Below, one piece after another: positions 26,521 to 35,436 of a stretch of DNA of 64,000 nt. Positions within the stretch are counted from its first letter, which is position 1. Each line of letters opens with the position of its first letter. The notes under the pieces are model-generated. The model had not been told where the DNA came from, did not search any database, and saw only the letters and a list, made by a program, of their open reading frames with translations. Source of the stretch: Chryseobacterium sp. HSC-36S06 (lineage in GTDB: Bacteria > Bacteroidota > Bacteroidia > Flavobacteriales > Weeksellaceae); contig NZ_JALJZX010000002.1 in assembly GCF_024171485.1 (NCBI RefSeq), positions 930,001 to 994,000 of the forward strand, written 5' to 3'. The position numbers and the translations under genes were made by a program.

Positions 26521-27387
26521 ATGCAAAACAAATCCAGGCATCTGCTTATCACCAAATCTTCAGGACAGAAAGTGCCATTCAATGCGGGGAAACTTAAAAA
26601 ATCCCTTTTGCGGGCCGGTGCCAGTGATTTTCAGGCAGATGAAATCATCAGTGAAGTGATTTCAATGTTGGTGGAAGGAATGTCGACCTCGAAAATTCAT
26701 AAAGCCGCATTCCGATTGCTGAAGGATGTTTCGCGTCCGGTAGCGGCAAGATATAAGCTGAAGCAGGCGCTGCTGGAATTGGGTCCGTCGGGATTTCCGT
26801 TTGAACAGTATATAGCGGAACTTTTAAAATTTCAGGGATACAAAACTCAGGTCGGCGTTTTCGTGCAGGGTCACTGTGTCACTCATGAAATTGATGTGAT
26901 TGCCGATAAAGAAAATACCCAAATGATGATCGAATGCAAATTTCATAACCGTCCGGGATATGTTTGCGATATCAAAATTCCGCTTTACATCAGGTCGCGT
27001 TTTATTGATGTGGCTGATTCTAAAAATATTGCAACCGGACATTCCGTAAGATTCAACCAAGTCCGGGTCATTACCAATACCCGCTTTTCAGAAGATGCCA
27101 CGCAATTTGCAAAGTGCATGAATATGCAGCTTGTAAGCTGGGATTTTCCTAAAAATAACGCCTTGAAGGACTGGATAGACCACTCCGGACTGCATCCCAT
27201 CACTTCATTAACCACGCTTACGCAAAAAGAAAAACAACAGTTGCTGGAAGAAAAAGTGGTGTTGTGCAAAAGCATCCTCAATACTCATAAAATTCTGGAA
27301 CAGATTGGGGTCAGACCTCCGCGGCTTCAGAAAGTACTTGCTGAAAGCATGGCGCTTTGTGAACCTTATCCAGATTCCGAAACTTAA
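26521..27387 (+). CDS. ATP-cone domain fused to Mrr-like PD-(D/E)xK nuclease
   Basis: A 288-aa protein of unusual make-up. Residues about 7-90 form an ATP-cone, the nucleotide-sensing domain known from ribonucleotide reductase and NrdR (LITKSSGQKVPFNAGKLKKSL, then RPVAARYKLKQALLELG). Residues about 91-215 look like a restriction-endonuclease fold of the Mrr/RecB type: FEQYIAELLKFQGY helix, Asp125 in HEIDVIAD, and Glu138-Cys-Lys140 in MIECKF. A C-terminal helical part follows. The catalytic triad appears intact, so it may be a nuclease whose activity responds to ATP or dATP. It heads a three-gene unit with a beta-CASP nuclease (13 nt gap) and an AAA_28 NTPase. The biological role is unknown to me. 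Confidence 0.82.
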   Translation: MQNKSRHLLITKSSGQKVPFNAGKLKKSLLRAGASDFQADEIISEVISMLVEGMSTSKIHKAAFRLLKDVSRPVAARYKLKQALLELGPSGFPFEQYIAELLKFQGYKTQVGVFVQGHCVTHEIDVIADKENTQMMIECKFHNRPGYVCDIKIPLYIRSRFIDVADSKNIATGHSVRFNQVRVITNTRFSEDATQFAKCMNMQLVSWDFPKNNALKDWIDHSGLHPITSLTTLTQKEKQQLLEEKVVLCKSILNTHKILEQIGVRPPRLQKVLAESMALCEPYPDSET

Positions 27388-27400
27388 AAAACATCAAATC

Positions 27401-28777
27401 ATGAATACCATTAGCATCAAATTTCTAGGCGCTGCGGGAACGGTGACCGGATCCAAACATCTTATTTCGGCGTACGGAAAAAATATTCTGATTGACTGCG
27501 GACTTTTTCAGGGACTGAAAGAACTGCGGCTGATGAACTGGGAACCCCTTCAATTTCCCGCCAATGAAATTGATATGGTGCTCCTCACCCACGGCCATCT
27601 GGATCACACGGGATATTTGCCACGTTTGGTAAAAGCTGGATTTTCAGGCCAGATTATAGGCACCTCGCCCACCCTCCAGATCACGGAAATTATTTTAAAA
27701 GACAGCGCAAAAATTCAGGAGGAAGATACCGCAAGAGCAAATAAATTCCGGTATTCAAAGCATCATCCGGCTTTGCCTTTATATGATCTTGATGATGTTG
27801 AAGAAACACTGCCTTTATTCCAGTCAAAACCACTGAACGAATGGCAAAGCATCAATGAGAACATCCGTTACCGATTCAGGTACAATGGACATATTATTGG
27901 CGCAACCTTCATTGAAATGGAAATCGGCGATAAAACCCTGGTCTTCTCCGGAGATGTTGGCCGGGAAATTGATCCCCTTCTTTTTCCCCCCGAAAAGCCT
28001 GAAAAAGCCGATCTGCTTTTCATCGAAGCCACTTACGGCGACCGACTTCATCCCAAGATTCCTATAATCGATGCATTGCAGGAACTCCTCAACCGCTGTA
28101 CCGACAGAAACGGAACCATCATTATTCCAAGTTTTTCGGTAGAGCGCACCCAGCTGCTTATGTACCTATTCTGGCAGCTGAAGAAAAACGGAAAAATGGC
28201 TAAAATCCCGATTTATATGGACAGTCCTATGAGCCGCAATGTTCTGGAAATTTTCCACCAAAACAGAGACTGGCACCGGCTTTCGTATGAAGATTATTTT
28301 GAAATGTGTGGTGAAATAAAATTCATCAGCACCGTAAATGAAACACTTGCCCTGGCAAAAGATTCCCGCCCGAAAATCATCATCGCCGGAAGCGGAATGG
28401 CTGCAGGCGGAAGGGTACTCACCTATCTCGCCAAATATTTAGGCGATCCGAATGCAACGATTATGATGGCAGGATTTCAGGCAGAAGGCACCCGGGGAAG
28501 AGCTTTGCTGGAAGGCGCCAAAGAAATCAAACTGTATGGTAAATATTTCACTGTTCGGTCCAATATCGAAAATATAGAAGGATTGTCCGGTCACGCCGAC
28601 CAAAACGGTTTAATTGAGTGGATGGGAAAACTCGCTCATCAACCGGAAAAGATTTTCATCGTTCATGCTGAAAAAGAAGCCGCGGAAGGACTTCAGCAAA
28701 AAATTAAAGAAGCTTATCATTGGGTTGCAGAAATCCCGGCACTGAACGATCATGTTGTAATCGCTGTACAGCCATAA
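27401..28777 (+). CDS. Beta-CASP metallo-beta-lactamase RNase (Ysh1/CPSF73-like)
   Basis: A 458-aa metallo-beta-lactamase with a beta-CASP insertion, the family of RNA (and some DNA) nucleases. Metal motif 2 is HGHLDH (His64, His66, Asp68, His69), GHIIGATFIEME and FSGDVGRE follow, and the beta-CASP motifs include EATYGDR, GSGMAAGGRVLTYL and LSGHADQNGL. I start at 27401 (MNTISIKFLGAAGTVTGSKH), the usual family N-terminus; the open frame extends 96 nt upstream but lies inside the previous gene. RNA processing or turnover is the most likely activity. It sits between the ATP-cone nuclease and an AAA_28 NTPase. Confidence 0.92.
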   Translation: MNTISIKFLGAAGTVTGSKHLISAYGKNILIDCGLFQGLKELRLMNWEPLQFPANEIDMVLLTHGHLDHTGYLPRLVKAGFSGQIIGTSPTLQITEIILKDSAKIQEEDTARANKFRYSKHHPALPLYDLDDVEETLPLFQSKPLNEWQSINENIRYRFRYNGHIIGATFIEMEIGDKTLVFSGDVGREIDPLLFPPEKPEKADLLFIEATYGDRLHPKIPIIDALQELLNRCTDRNGTIIIPSFSVERTQLLMYLFWQLKKNGKMAKIPIYMDSPMSRNVLEIFHQNRDWHRLSYEDYFEMCGEIKFISTVNETLALAKDSRPKIIIAGSGMAAGGRVLTYLAKYLGDPNATIMMAGFQAEGTRGRALLEGAKEIKLYGKYFTVRSNIENIEGLSGHADQNGLIEWMGKLAHQPEKIFIVHAEKEAAEGLQQKIKEAYHWVAEIPALNDHVVIAVQP

Positions 28778-28795
28778 AATCCAGCTTTTTAAGAA

Positions 28796-29335
28796 ATGAA
28801 AGACCAAAAAATCATCACCCAATGGAACGTGATCACCGGCGGACCTTGTACCGGTAAGACGACCGTGGTGAATATTCTGGCTCAAAGAGGCTACAGAACC
28901 ACCATCGAGCATGCCAGGCATTATATCGACCTGCAGAAAATACAGGGACGAACGGTTGAAGAAATCCGCAGGAATAAAAAAGAATTTCAGCTGAGCGTAC
29001 TGGGGATGCAGATTGCGGAGGAACACTCCCTTGACCCGAATGAAACTGCTTTTCTGGACCGTGCGCTACCCGACGCCATGGCGTACTATCAGTTTTTAGG
29101 GTTGGAATATGATGAGCTGCTCCTTCAGCAATGCCAAAAATATGATTATCACAGGGTCTTTATTCTGGACAGGCTGCCCTTAACCAACGATTATGCCCGT
29201 TTGGAGGATGAATCAGAACAGCTCCGCATTCATCAGCTTATTATTGAAGTTTACAAAAATTTAAATATTCCGCTCGTGCATGTACCGGTTTTACCGCCAG
29301 AAGAGCGGGTGGATTTTATTCTGAAAAACATATAA
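28796..29335 (+). CDS. AAA_28-type P-loop NTPase/kinase
   Basis: A 179-aa P-loop protein with Walker A GGPCTGKT (residues 15-22). The sequence resembles the AAA_28 domain, which includes NadR-like kinases; FLDRALPDAMAYYQFLGL and VFILDRLPLTNDYARLEDE are typical. It may phosphorylate a small molecule. It is third in the unit, 18 nt behind the beta-CASP gene and followed by a terminator, so a link to nucleotide or RNA metabolism is possible. The substrate is unknown. Confidence 0.85.
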   Translation: MKDQKIITQWNVITGGPCTGKTTVVNILAQRGYRTTIEHARHYIDLQKIQGRTVEEIRRNKKEFQLSVLGMQIAEEHSLDPNETAFLDRALPDAMAYYQFLGLEYDELLLQQCQKYDYHRVFILDRLPLTNDYARLEDESEQLRIHQLIIEVYKNLNIPLVHVPVLPPEERVDFILKNI

Positions 29336-29401
29336 CCGTCTGAATTTTCCCGAAATCTGCAGGCCATAATAAAAGAGATATCATTCATAAAAAATATAGC
29401 C

Positions 29402-29433
29402 AAAAAAGAGTGATTCTTCAAAGCTCTTTTTTT
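29402..29433 (+). terminator. Terminator of the nuclease-NTPase unit
   Basis: Arms AAAAAAGAG and CTCTTTTTT around a 13-nt loop, followed by more T. It ends the three-gene unit just before aroE. Confidence 0.72.
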
Positions 29434-29444
29434 ATTTTTGATGC

Positions 29445-30173
29445 ATGGAAGAGCAAAGAAAATTTGGAATCATCGGCAGGAACATTTCCTACTCTTTTTC
29501 CAAGAAATATTTTGAAGATAAATTTCAGCGGCTTATGCTGAAGAATCATTTTTACGACGTTTACGATTTGCAGGATCTTTCGGAGGTAGAGAACATCTTT
29601 AAGAAAGAAAATCTCCTGGGACTGAACGTAACCGTTCCCTTCAAAGAAAAAATACTTCCCTATCTTGACGAACTCAGCGATGAAGCAGAAAAAACAGGCG
29701 CGGTAAACTGCATTCTGATTAAAGATAATATCAAAAAAGGCTTTAATACTGATGTTTTCGGTTTCGAAAAAACACTTTTGCTGCACAAGAAAGATTTCCA
29801 CGATTCTGCTTTGGTATTAGGGAACGGCGGCGCTGCAAAAGCGGTACAATATGTGCTTAAAAAAAATGAGATTCCGTTCCAGACTGTTTCCAGGAAAGGC
29901 GAATTGAATTTCGAAAATTTAACCGCCGAAACTGTTTTACAAAACCGGCTCATCATCCAGTGCACGCCTGTCGGTACTTTTCCAAATGTTGATGACTGCC
30001 TGGATTTTCCCTTTGAAGGAATCACTGATCACCATCTTGTTATTGACCTGATTTACAATCCAAATTATACCAGTTTCATTAAAAAAGCTGCAGAAAAAGG
30101 AGCTAAAACGGTTAACGGTTTCTATATGCTTGAGCAGCAGGCAGAAAAAAACTGGGAAATTTGGAACTTTTAA
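29445..30173 (+). CDS. aroE: Shikimate dehydrogenase
   Basis: NADP-dependent reduction of 3-dehydroshikimate to shikimate in aromatic amino-acid synthesis. The 242-aa protein is a compact AroE. The catalytic Lys67 lies in NVTVPFKEK and Asp103 in FNTDVFGF; the nucleotide loop is VLGNGGAAKAV, and the C-terminus GFYMLEQQAEKNWEIW is typical. The gene starts 12 nt after the upstream terminator. It is followed by the DUF349 gene. Confidence 0.95.
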   Translation: MEEQRKFGIIGRNISYSFSKKYFEDKFQRLMLKNHFYDVYDLQDLSEVENIFKKENLLGLNVTVPFKEKILPYLDELSDEAEKTGAVNCILIKDNIKKGFNTDVFGFEKTLLLHKKDFHDSALVLGNGGAAKAVQYVLKKNEIPFQTVSRKGELNFENLTAETVLQNRLIIQCTPVGTFPNVDDCLDFPFEGITDHHLVIDLIYNPNYTSFIKKAAEKGAKTVNGFYMLEQQAEKNWEIWNF

Positions 30174-30259
30174 AAAAAATAAGTTAATTTAGTGCTCTGT
30201 TTAACGACAAAGTTCAGGTACTCCCCGTTTTGCAGCCCAATTCTAATAACAAGTTTGCT

Positions 30260-32314
30260 ATGATCACAGAAGATTCAGTCTCTGACAACAATGAGAAAAA
30301 ACCATTTCATGAAGAGGTTTCCCAGGAAAATAATTCCGATAACGCTACCGATGCCAACGCAGAAGTAAAAATTCCTGCAGAAGAAGATGCAACTCCTGCC
30401 GAGCAAGAACCGCTTCATAAAAATCCGGAGATCGCTGCAGCGGAAGTTTCAACTGAAACCCAAACTGAGGACGGTGTAAAAAATGAAGAAGTTTTACATG
30501 ACACTCCTGAACATCAAGCTGATGTAGACACCCAAAAATCTACAGAAACTGCACCTGAGGCGAAAGTACTTTCAGAAATTGATCCCCAGAAAGCTGATGA
30601 TGGCGAACCTCACGAAGATCATGAAGCAGCAGCGTTGGAATCTGTGGCGCATTTAACCTTACCTGAAATTCTCAAAGAAATGGAAGCCCTCATCAATAAA
30701 GAAGATGCAGGTGCTCATTACCGGGCTTTCAATCATTTGAAAGAACAGGCTAATCATTTCATTCACGACGAGACAGAAGACCAGAAAAACGAATTCGTTT
30801 CAGCGGGAAATCCGGAAGAAAGTTTCAGTTTTCACCATCCTGCCCAGGCAAAGCTTTCAGGTTTGCTCAATATCTTCCGGGAAAAAAACAATGAGTACGC
30901 CAGAAAACAAGAAGAAAACCATTCTAAGAATCTGCAAGAAAGACAGCAGATTATAGAAAAACTTAAAAATCTATATTCCAATACAGAGGCTGGTACCAAT
31001 CTCTTTAAAGCGATCCGTGAGATTAAAGAAGCGTGGAAAAATGCTGGTCAGGTTGCGAAATCTGAATTCAAACTGCTCAACAACAATTACTTTCATCATC
31101 TGAATCAGTTTTATCAGATGCTGGATATGAATAAAGAATATATGGAGCAGGAATTTGCCCATAACCTCGAGAAACGACAGCATATTATTGAACGCGCCAA
31201 ACAGTTGGAAACTGAACCAGCGGTGCAGAAAGCACTGAACGAACTGCAGTATCTGCACAAACTCTGGAAAGAAGAAGCTGAACCGGTTGCTGAAGAATTC
31301 CGCGAAAAAACCTGGGAAGAATTCAAAGAAATTTCAAATAAAATTCATGACAGAAAATCTGAACTTTCGGCTCAGATTGACGAAGAACAGACTCTGAATC
31401 TGGAGAAAAAAAATAAAATCATCGAGGAAATTAAGAAACTCGCAACTCCGGAAAAAGATCCTAACCACAGTTACTGGCAGAATTCAATCAAAAAAATTGA
31501 GGAATTGAGAAGTGAGTTTCTCAAATTAGGCAGTGTACCACGAAAAGTATCGAACCAAAACTGGAACGATTTCAAACATCATCTTAGAAATTTCAACACG
31601 GTAAAGAACGAATTCTATAAAGGTCTGAAAAGTTCTCAGCATACCAATCTGGAGGAAAAACTTAAACTCATCCAAACTGCAAAAGACAACAGCCTTTCCG
31701 AAGACTGGGAAACTACGGTTCCTCTGTTCAAAAAACTTCAGGATGACTGGAAGAAAATCGGTCACGTTCCGCGAAGTATGACCAATAAAGTTTGGGATGA
31801 ATTCCGTGAAGCGTGCAACGCGTTTTTCAATAATTACAGAGAGAAAAACAATGCAGTAAACGATAACTGGAAAGAAAACTATAAAAATAAAAAACAGCTC
31901 CTGGAAGAACTGAAAGAAATTTCTGATGAAGAAGGAAGTGTGGAAAAAATTGAAAATATAAAAACAAGCTGGAATAATATCGGAAAAGTTCCGCGCGAAA
32001 AATTATCCATCAACACGGAGTTCAACAAAACGCTGAGAGAAAAGCTGAAGCTCAACAAAATTCATGAATACGACCTGAAAGAAGAAGGTCTGTCGGAAAA
32101 CCAGCTCACCGATAAAGCCAGAAAAATGAAAAACCAGATCGCAGATCTGGAGGCTGAAATCGTAAAAATGGAAAATAACCTGAGTTTCTTCAGCAATTCT
32201 ACCCGCGAAAATCCTTTACTTAAGGATACTTTTGACAGGATCGACGAGAAAAAAGCTCAGCTGGAAGCAATGAAGCAGAGTCTTCACAAAATACTTTCAG
32301 GCGAAAACCAATAA
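30260..32314 (+). CDS. DUF349 multi-repeat coiled-coil protein
   Basis: A large, highly charged, mainly helical cytosolic protein with about five DUF349 repeats in the C-terminal two thirds (examples: LFKKLQDDWKKIGHVPRS and IENIKTSWNNIGKVPRE). The first 130 residues are acidic, rich in Glu and Ala, and probably disordered. A C-terminal coiled coil runs through the last 60 residues. The start is uncertain: TTG at 30230 is in frame, but the ATG at 30260 (MITEDSVSDNN) is more likely, giving 684 aa. No enzymatic motif is seen; DUF349 function is not established. Confidence 0.85.
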   Translation: MITEDSVSDNNEKKPFHEEVSQENNSDNATDANAEVKIPAEEDATPAEQEPLHKNPEIAAAEVSTETQTEDGVKNEEVLHDTPEHQADVDTQKSTETAPEAKVLSEIDPQKADDGEPHEDHEAAALESVAHLTLPEILKEMEALINKEDAGAHYRAFNHLKEQANHFIHDETEDQKNEFVSAGNPEESFSFHHPAQAKLSGLLNIFREKNNEYARKQEENHSKNLQERQQIIEKLKNLYSNTEAGTNLFKAIREIKEAWKNAGQVAKSEFKLLNNNYFHHLNQFYQMLDMNKEYMEQEFAHNLEKRQHIIERAKQLETEPAVQKALNELQYLHKLWKEEAEPVAEEFREKTWEEFKEISNKIHDRKSELSAQIDEEQTLNLEKKNKIIEEIKKLATPEKDPNHSYWQNSIKKIEELRSEFLKLGSVPRKVSNQNWNDFKHHLRNFNTVKNEFYKGLKSSQHTNLEEKLKLIQTAKDNSLSEDWETTVPLFKKLQDDWKKIGHVPRSMTNKVWDEFREACNAFFNNYREKNNAVNDNWKENYKNKKQLLEELKEISDEEGSVEKIENIKTSWNNIGKVPREKLSINTEFNKTLREKLKLNKIHEYDLKEEGLSENQLTDKARKMKNQIADLEAEIVKMENNLSFFSNSTRENPLLKDTFDRIDEKKAQLEAMKQSLHKILSGENQ

Positions 32315-32320
32315 TCAAAC

Positions 32321-32920
32321 ATGTTTAAAAAGATAATTTTAGCACTGTTCATAAGCTCCGTAACGCTTGCAAATGCACAGGAAGCCGAAACCAGCATCCT
32401 TTCATTTTCGAATCCGCTCGAATATGACGGGACCGAGTTCTATCTTATCCAGTCGAAACAGCGTTCCAAAACACTTTTTCAGGAACAGTATATCCCAAAA
32501 GATGAGAATCTGCAGGATTTCACACAACTTTTGGATTTTTCGTTTTTCAACAAAGAAATCGAAATGGAACTCGCGGTAAGACAAAAAGTAGAATCTGTAC
32601 AGCAAAGAGAAAAAAAAGACAAGTTTGCCAAAGTAAATGTTACTGAAAGTCCTGACGGTAAAGAATTCGTTGTTGATTATTTTATCTCGGAATCTCCCGA
32701 AACCGGCGAGCCGTATATGGAATACAATATTTACCGTTTCAAAGGTATGGAGAATGGCGGCCAGAAGAGTTTTCTTATCATGTCTTACGCGAAAAGAATC
32801 TACGGTGATCTGAAATCAGCAGCAAAAGCTCTGGCAAAACAACGCGACCATTTAATGGCGACGATGATCGAATATAAAGTCCCGGAAATAAAAGTTGCCG
32901 CAAGTGCTCCCGGAAAATAG
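32321..32920 (+). CDS. Secreted protein of unknown function
   Basis: A 199-aa protein with a clear signal peptide (IILALFISSVTLANAQ) and no lipobox, so it is probably periplasmic. I do not recognise the family. The mature part is mixed alpha/beta with a charged middle (RQKVESVQQREKKDKFAK) and a conserved-looking core IYRFKGMENGGQKSFLIMSYAKRI. It starts 6 nt after the DUF349 gene stop, suggesting co-transcription, and ends before a strong terminator. Confidence 0.75.
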   Translation: MFKKIILALFISSVTLANAQEAETSILSFSNPLEYDGTEFYLIQSKQRSKTLFQEQYIPKDENLQDFTQLLDFSFFNKEIEMELAVRQKVESVQQREKKDKFAKVNVTESPDGKEFVVDYFISESPETGEPYMEYNIYRFKGMENGGQKSFLIMSYAKRIYGDLKSAAKALAKQRDHLMATMIEYKVPEIKVAASAPGK

Positions 32921-32940
32921 ATTAAAGACTTTTAAATACA

Positions 32941-32970
32941 AAACACCCGGCAAACGTTGGGTGTTTTTTA
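32941..32970 (+). terminator. Terminator before ribD
   Basis: Stem AAACACCC with GGGTGTTT around a 10-nt loop, followed by TTT. Confidence 0.85.
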
Positions 32971-32992
32971 ATTGAGAATACTTCAGTAGAAT

Positions 32993-34015
32993 ATGAATCA
33001 CGAAACCTATATCAAACGCTGTATCGAACTCGCGTTGAAAGCCCAGGGAAACACTTACCCCAATCCGCTGGTGGGAAGCGTAATTGTACACAACGGGGAA
33101 ATCATAGGTGAAGGATTTCACGAGAAATCGGGAGAAAACCACGCTGAAATTAATGCGATTAATTCGGTGACAAACAAAGAATTATTACAGGAATCTACCA
33201 TTTATGTGTCTCTGGAACCCTGCTCCCATTTTGGCAAAACGCCGCCTTGTGCCAATAAAATCATTGAGACCGGATTCAAAAAAGTAGTGATCGGAACGCT
33301 GGATTCTCATGAGAAAGTGAATGGCAAAGGCAAACAGATAATTGAAGATGCCGGAATTGAAGTAATGTCAGGGGTTTTGGAAAAAGAATGTCAGGAACTC
33401 AACAAGCGTTTCTTCACTTTTCATCAGAAGAAAAGACCGTTCATTATTCTGAAATGGGCAGAATCCGGCGACGGTTTTCTGGATAAAGATTTTAAACCGA
33501 CCCAAATCGGCAACCCTTTAACCAAACTGTTTGTCCACCAGCTTAGAAGCGAGGAACATGCAATTTTAGTAGGAACTAATACGGCTTTAACAGACAATCC
33601 CAGCCTTACTACACGTGAAATCGCAGGCAGAAATCCTGTTAGAATTCTAATCGATTTTGATCTAAGAGTTCCGGGAAACTTTAATATTTATAATGAAGAA
33701 AGCGAAACTATTGTATTTAATTCTGTGAAAGATATGGTAGAAAAAAACGTTAAGTTTATCAGGATTAAAAAGGAAAATTTCCTTGAAAATCTGATGGCGA
33801 AACTTTACGAAAATCAAATACAGTCGGTGATTGTTGAAGGCGGAAGTTTTACCCTTCAGCAGTTTATTGATGCTGAATTGTGGGATGAGGCGATTATTAT
33901 TAAAAACGAAAACCTGAAGTTATCTAAAGGAACAAGCGCGCCGAAATTCCAGAACGGAAATTTTGAAACAAAAATTTTCAGAGATAATATTATTGAATTT
34001 CACAAAAATCTGTAA
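32993..34015 (+). CDS. ribD: Bifunctional riboflavin deaminase-reductase
   Basis: Catalyses the deaminase and reductase steps after GTP cyclohydrolase II in riboflavin synthesis. The N-terminal cytidine-deaminase-like domain has the zinc set His50-Ala-Glu52 and Cys77...Cys86 (PCSHFGKTPPC). The C-terminal reductase domain follows from about residue 150 (FIILKWAESGDGF, VGTNTALTDNPSLTTR, VIVEGG). The 340-aa length is normal. It is 2 nt upstream of the YigZ/IMPACT gene. Confidence 0.95.
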   Translation: MNHETYIKRCIELALKAQGNTYPNPLVGSVIVHNGEIIGEGFHEKSGENHAEINAINSVTNKELLQESTIYVSLEPCSHFGKTPPCANKIIETGFKKVVIGTLDSHEKVNGKGKQIIEDAGIEVMSGVLEKECQELNKRFFTFHQKKRPFIILKWAESGDGFLDKDFKPTQIGNPLTKLFVHQLRSEEHAILVGTNTALTDNPSLTTREIAGRNPVRILIDFDLRVPGNFNIYNEESETIVFNSVKDMVEKNVKFIRIKKENFLENLMAKLYENQIQSVIVEGGSFTLQQFIDAELWDEAIIIKNENLKLSKGTSAPKFQNGNFETKIFRDNIIEFHKNL

Positions 34016-34017
34016 AC

Positions 34018-34620
34018 TTGGAATTTTCTTTTAATACCATAAAATCGCCTGTAGAAAACATTCTTCTGAAGGAGAAAGGAAGCAAATTTATTGGATTTGC
34101 TTTTCCGGTAAACACTGAAACCGACCTGAAAAAAAGTTTAGAAAAAATACGCGAAGAACATCCGAAAGCTACCCATCACTGCTACGCGTTCCGGCTCGGA
34201 ATGAAAGGTGAAAATTACAGAGCCAATGACGACGGAGAACCTTCCGGCAGCGCCGGTCTGCCAATATACAATCAGTTGTTGGCACATGAGATTACTAATA
34301 TTCTAGTGATTGTGGTGAGATATTACGGTGGCACCAAACTGGGTGTTTCTGGGTTGGTAAAAGCCTACAAAGAATCAGCAAAAATGACTCTGGAAGAAGC
34401 TGAAATGATCACCAGAGAACTGGAATCTGATATTGAAATCACTTTCACGTTCAATCAGCAGAACCAAATCTTTACTTTGCTTAATAAATTTGACGGCAGG
34501 ATTCAGGACTTTTTGTCCGATGAACAATGTGTCATCAAAGCAAAGATTAAAACCTCCCAAAAAGAAAACATCTCGGAACAACTGTCCGAGATGCAAAATA
34601 TATCGTTTAAATTTACTTAG
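34018..34620 (+). CDS. YigZ/IMPACT family protein
   Basis: A 200-aa protein of the IMPACT/YigZ family (UPF0029), with the signature YGGTKLGVSGLVKAYKESA and the upstream DDGEPSGSAGLPI. Bacterial members are of uncertain function; eukaryotic IMPACT modulates Gcn2. The start codon is TTG at 34018, only 2 nt after the ribD stop; the resulting MEFSFNTIKSPVE is the usual N-terminus and no ATG is suitably placed. Its stop is 1 nt from the stop of the convergent metallopeptidase gene, with no terminator between. Confidence 0.9.
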   Translation: MEFSFNTIKSPVENILLKEKGSKFIGFAFPVNTETDLKKSLEKIREEHPKATHHCYAFRLGMKGENYRANDDGEPSGSAGLPIYNQLLAHEITNILVIVVRYYGGTKLGVSGLVKAYKESAKMTLEEAEMITRELESDIEITFTFNQQNQIFTLLNKFDGRIQDFLSDEQCVIKAKIKTSQKENISEQLSEMQNISFKFT

Positions 34621-34621
34621 A

Positions 34622-35329
34622 TTAATCTCTTCTTCCCATCAGCATCGAAGCCCAGTAAAGAAGCTGTGCCAATGATCCAAGTGCTGCTACCAGATAAGTT
34701 CTTGCCGCCCAGGTTAAGGAATCTTTTACTCCTACAAATTCTTCAGACGTTACCGTTCCGGTATCTTTAAGCCATTTCATTGCTCTGTTACTTGCATCGT
34801 ACTCTACCGGTAAAGTTACAAAAGCAAAAAGCGTGGTAAGCGCAAACATAGCTACACCAATTGCCAATACGGTGGTATTTCCGTTTGGATTATCAATGGT
34901 CTGAGTCGCACTCATCAACACAATGCCGGCAATCAATACAAACTGCATAAGATTTGAACTTATACTTACCAGCGGAACCAGTTTAGAACGTAGCTGAAGC
35001 ATGGAATAACCTACTGCGTGCTGCACAGCATGGCCACATTCGTGAGCCGCTACTGCCGCTGCTGCTGCATTTCTCTGCATATATACCCCTTCTGAAAGAT
35101 TTACCGTTTTATTAGCCGGATTATAATGATCTGTAAGCTGTCCCGGCACCGAAATTACCTGTACATCATTGATTCCGTTATCTCTCAGCATTTTCTCAGC
35201 TACCTCTTTTCCGGACATTCCGTTCCTTAAATGAACCTTTGAATAATGTTCGAATTTAGATTTCAGTCTTGCTGAAACCAGCCAACTTACAAGCATCGAA
35301 AGTCCAATAATTACATAATAACCTGTCAT
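34622..35329 (-). CDS. YugP-type membrane zinc metallopeptidase
   Basis: A 235-aa membrane protein of the neutral zinc metallopeptidase family (Zn_peptidase_2, YugP-like). One N-terminal transmembrane helix (residues 3-20) is followed by the HEXXH site His96-Glu97-Cys-Gly-His100 with a further His104, then hydrophobic segments around 120-140 and 150-180 and a last one near 215-230. Substrates are unknown. It is monocistronic and convergent to the YigZ gene. Confidence 0.9.
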   Translation of the reverse strand: MTGYYVIIGLSMLVSWLVSARLKSKFEHYSKVHLRNGMSGKEVAEKMLRDNGINDVQVISVPGQLTDHYNPANKTVNLSEGVYMQRNAAAAAVAAHECGHAVQHAVGYSMLQLRSKLVPLVSISSNLMQFVLIAGIVLMSATQTIDNPNGNTTVLAIGVAMFALTTLFAFVTLPVEYDASNRAMKWLKDTGTVTSEEFVGVKDSLTWAARTYLVAALGSLAQLLYWASMLMGRRD

Positions 35330-35409
35330 TTTTAATTTATTTATCTCTGTTTAAATCATATTTGAAAAGTAAAAAACGTGCCAAAGTTTTTATATTTGTT
35401 TTAATCATT

Positions 35410-35417
35410 TATCTTTG
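35410..35417 (+). promoter_or_regulatory. -7 element before the GNAT-like gene
   Basis: TATCTTTG matches TAnnTTTG, 20 nt before the start at 35437. A second match, TATATTTG, lies at 35391-35398. The position excludes the longer reading frame from 35362 as the real start. Confidence 0.5.
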
Positions 35418-35436
35418 TTTTTTCAAACAAATAAAG

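Noticed and set aside
29433..29440. TATTTTTG as the aroE promoter
   Set aside because: It is only 4 nt before the ATG and is part of the T-run of the upstream terminator, so transcription would start inside the gene.
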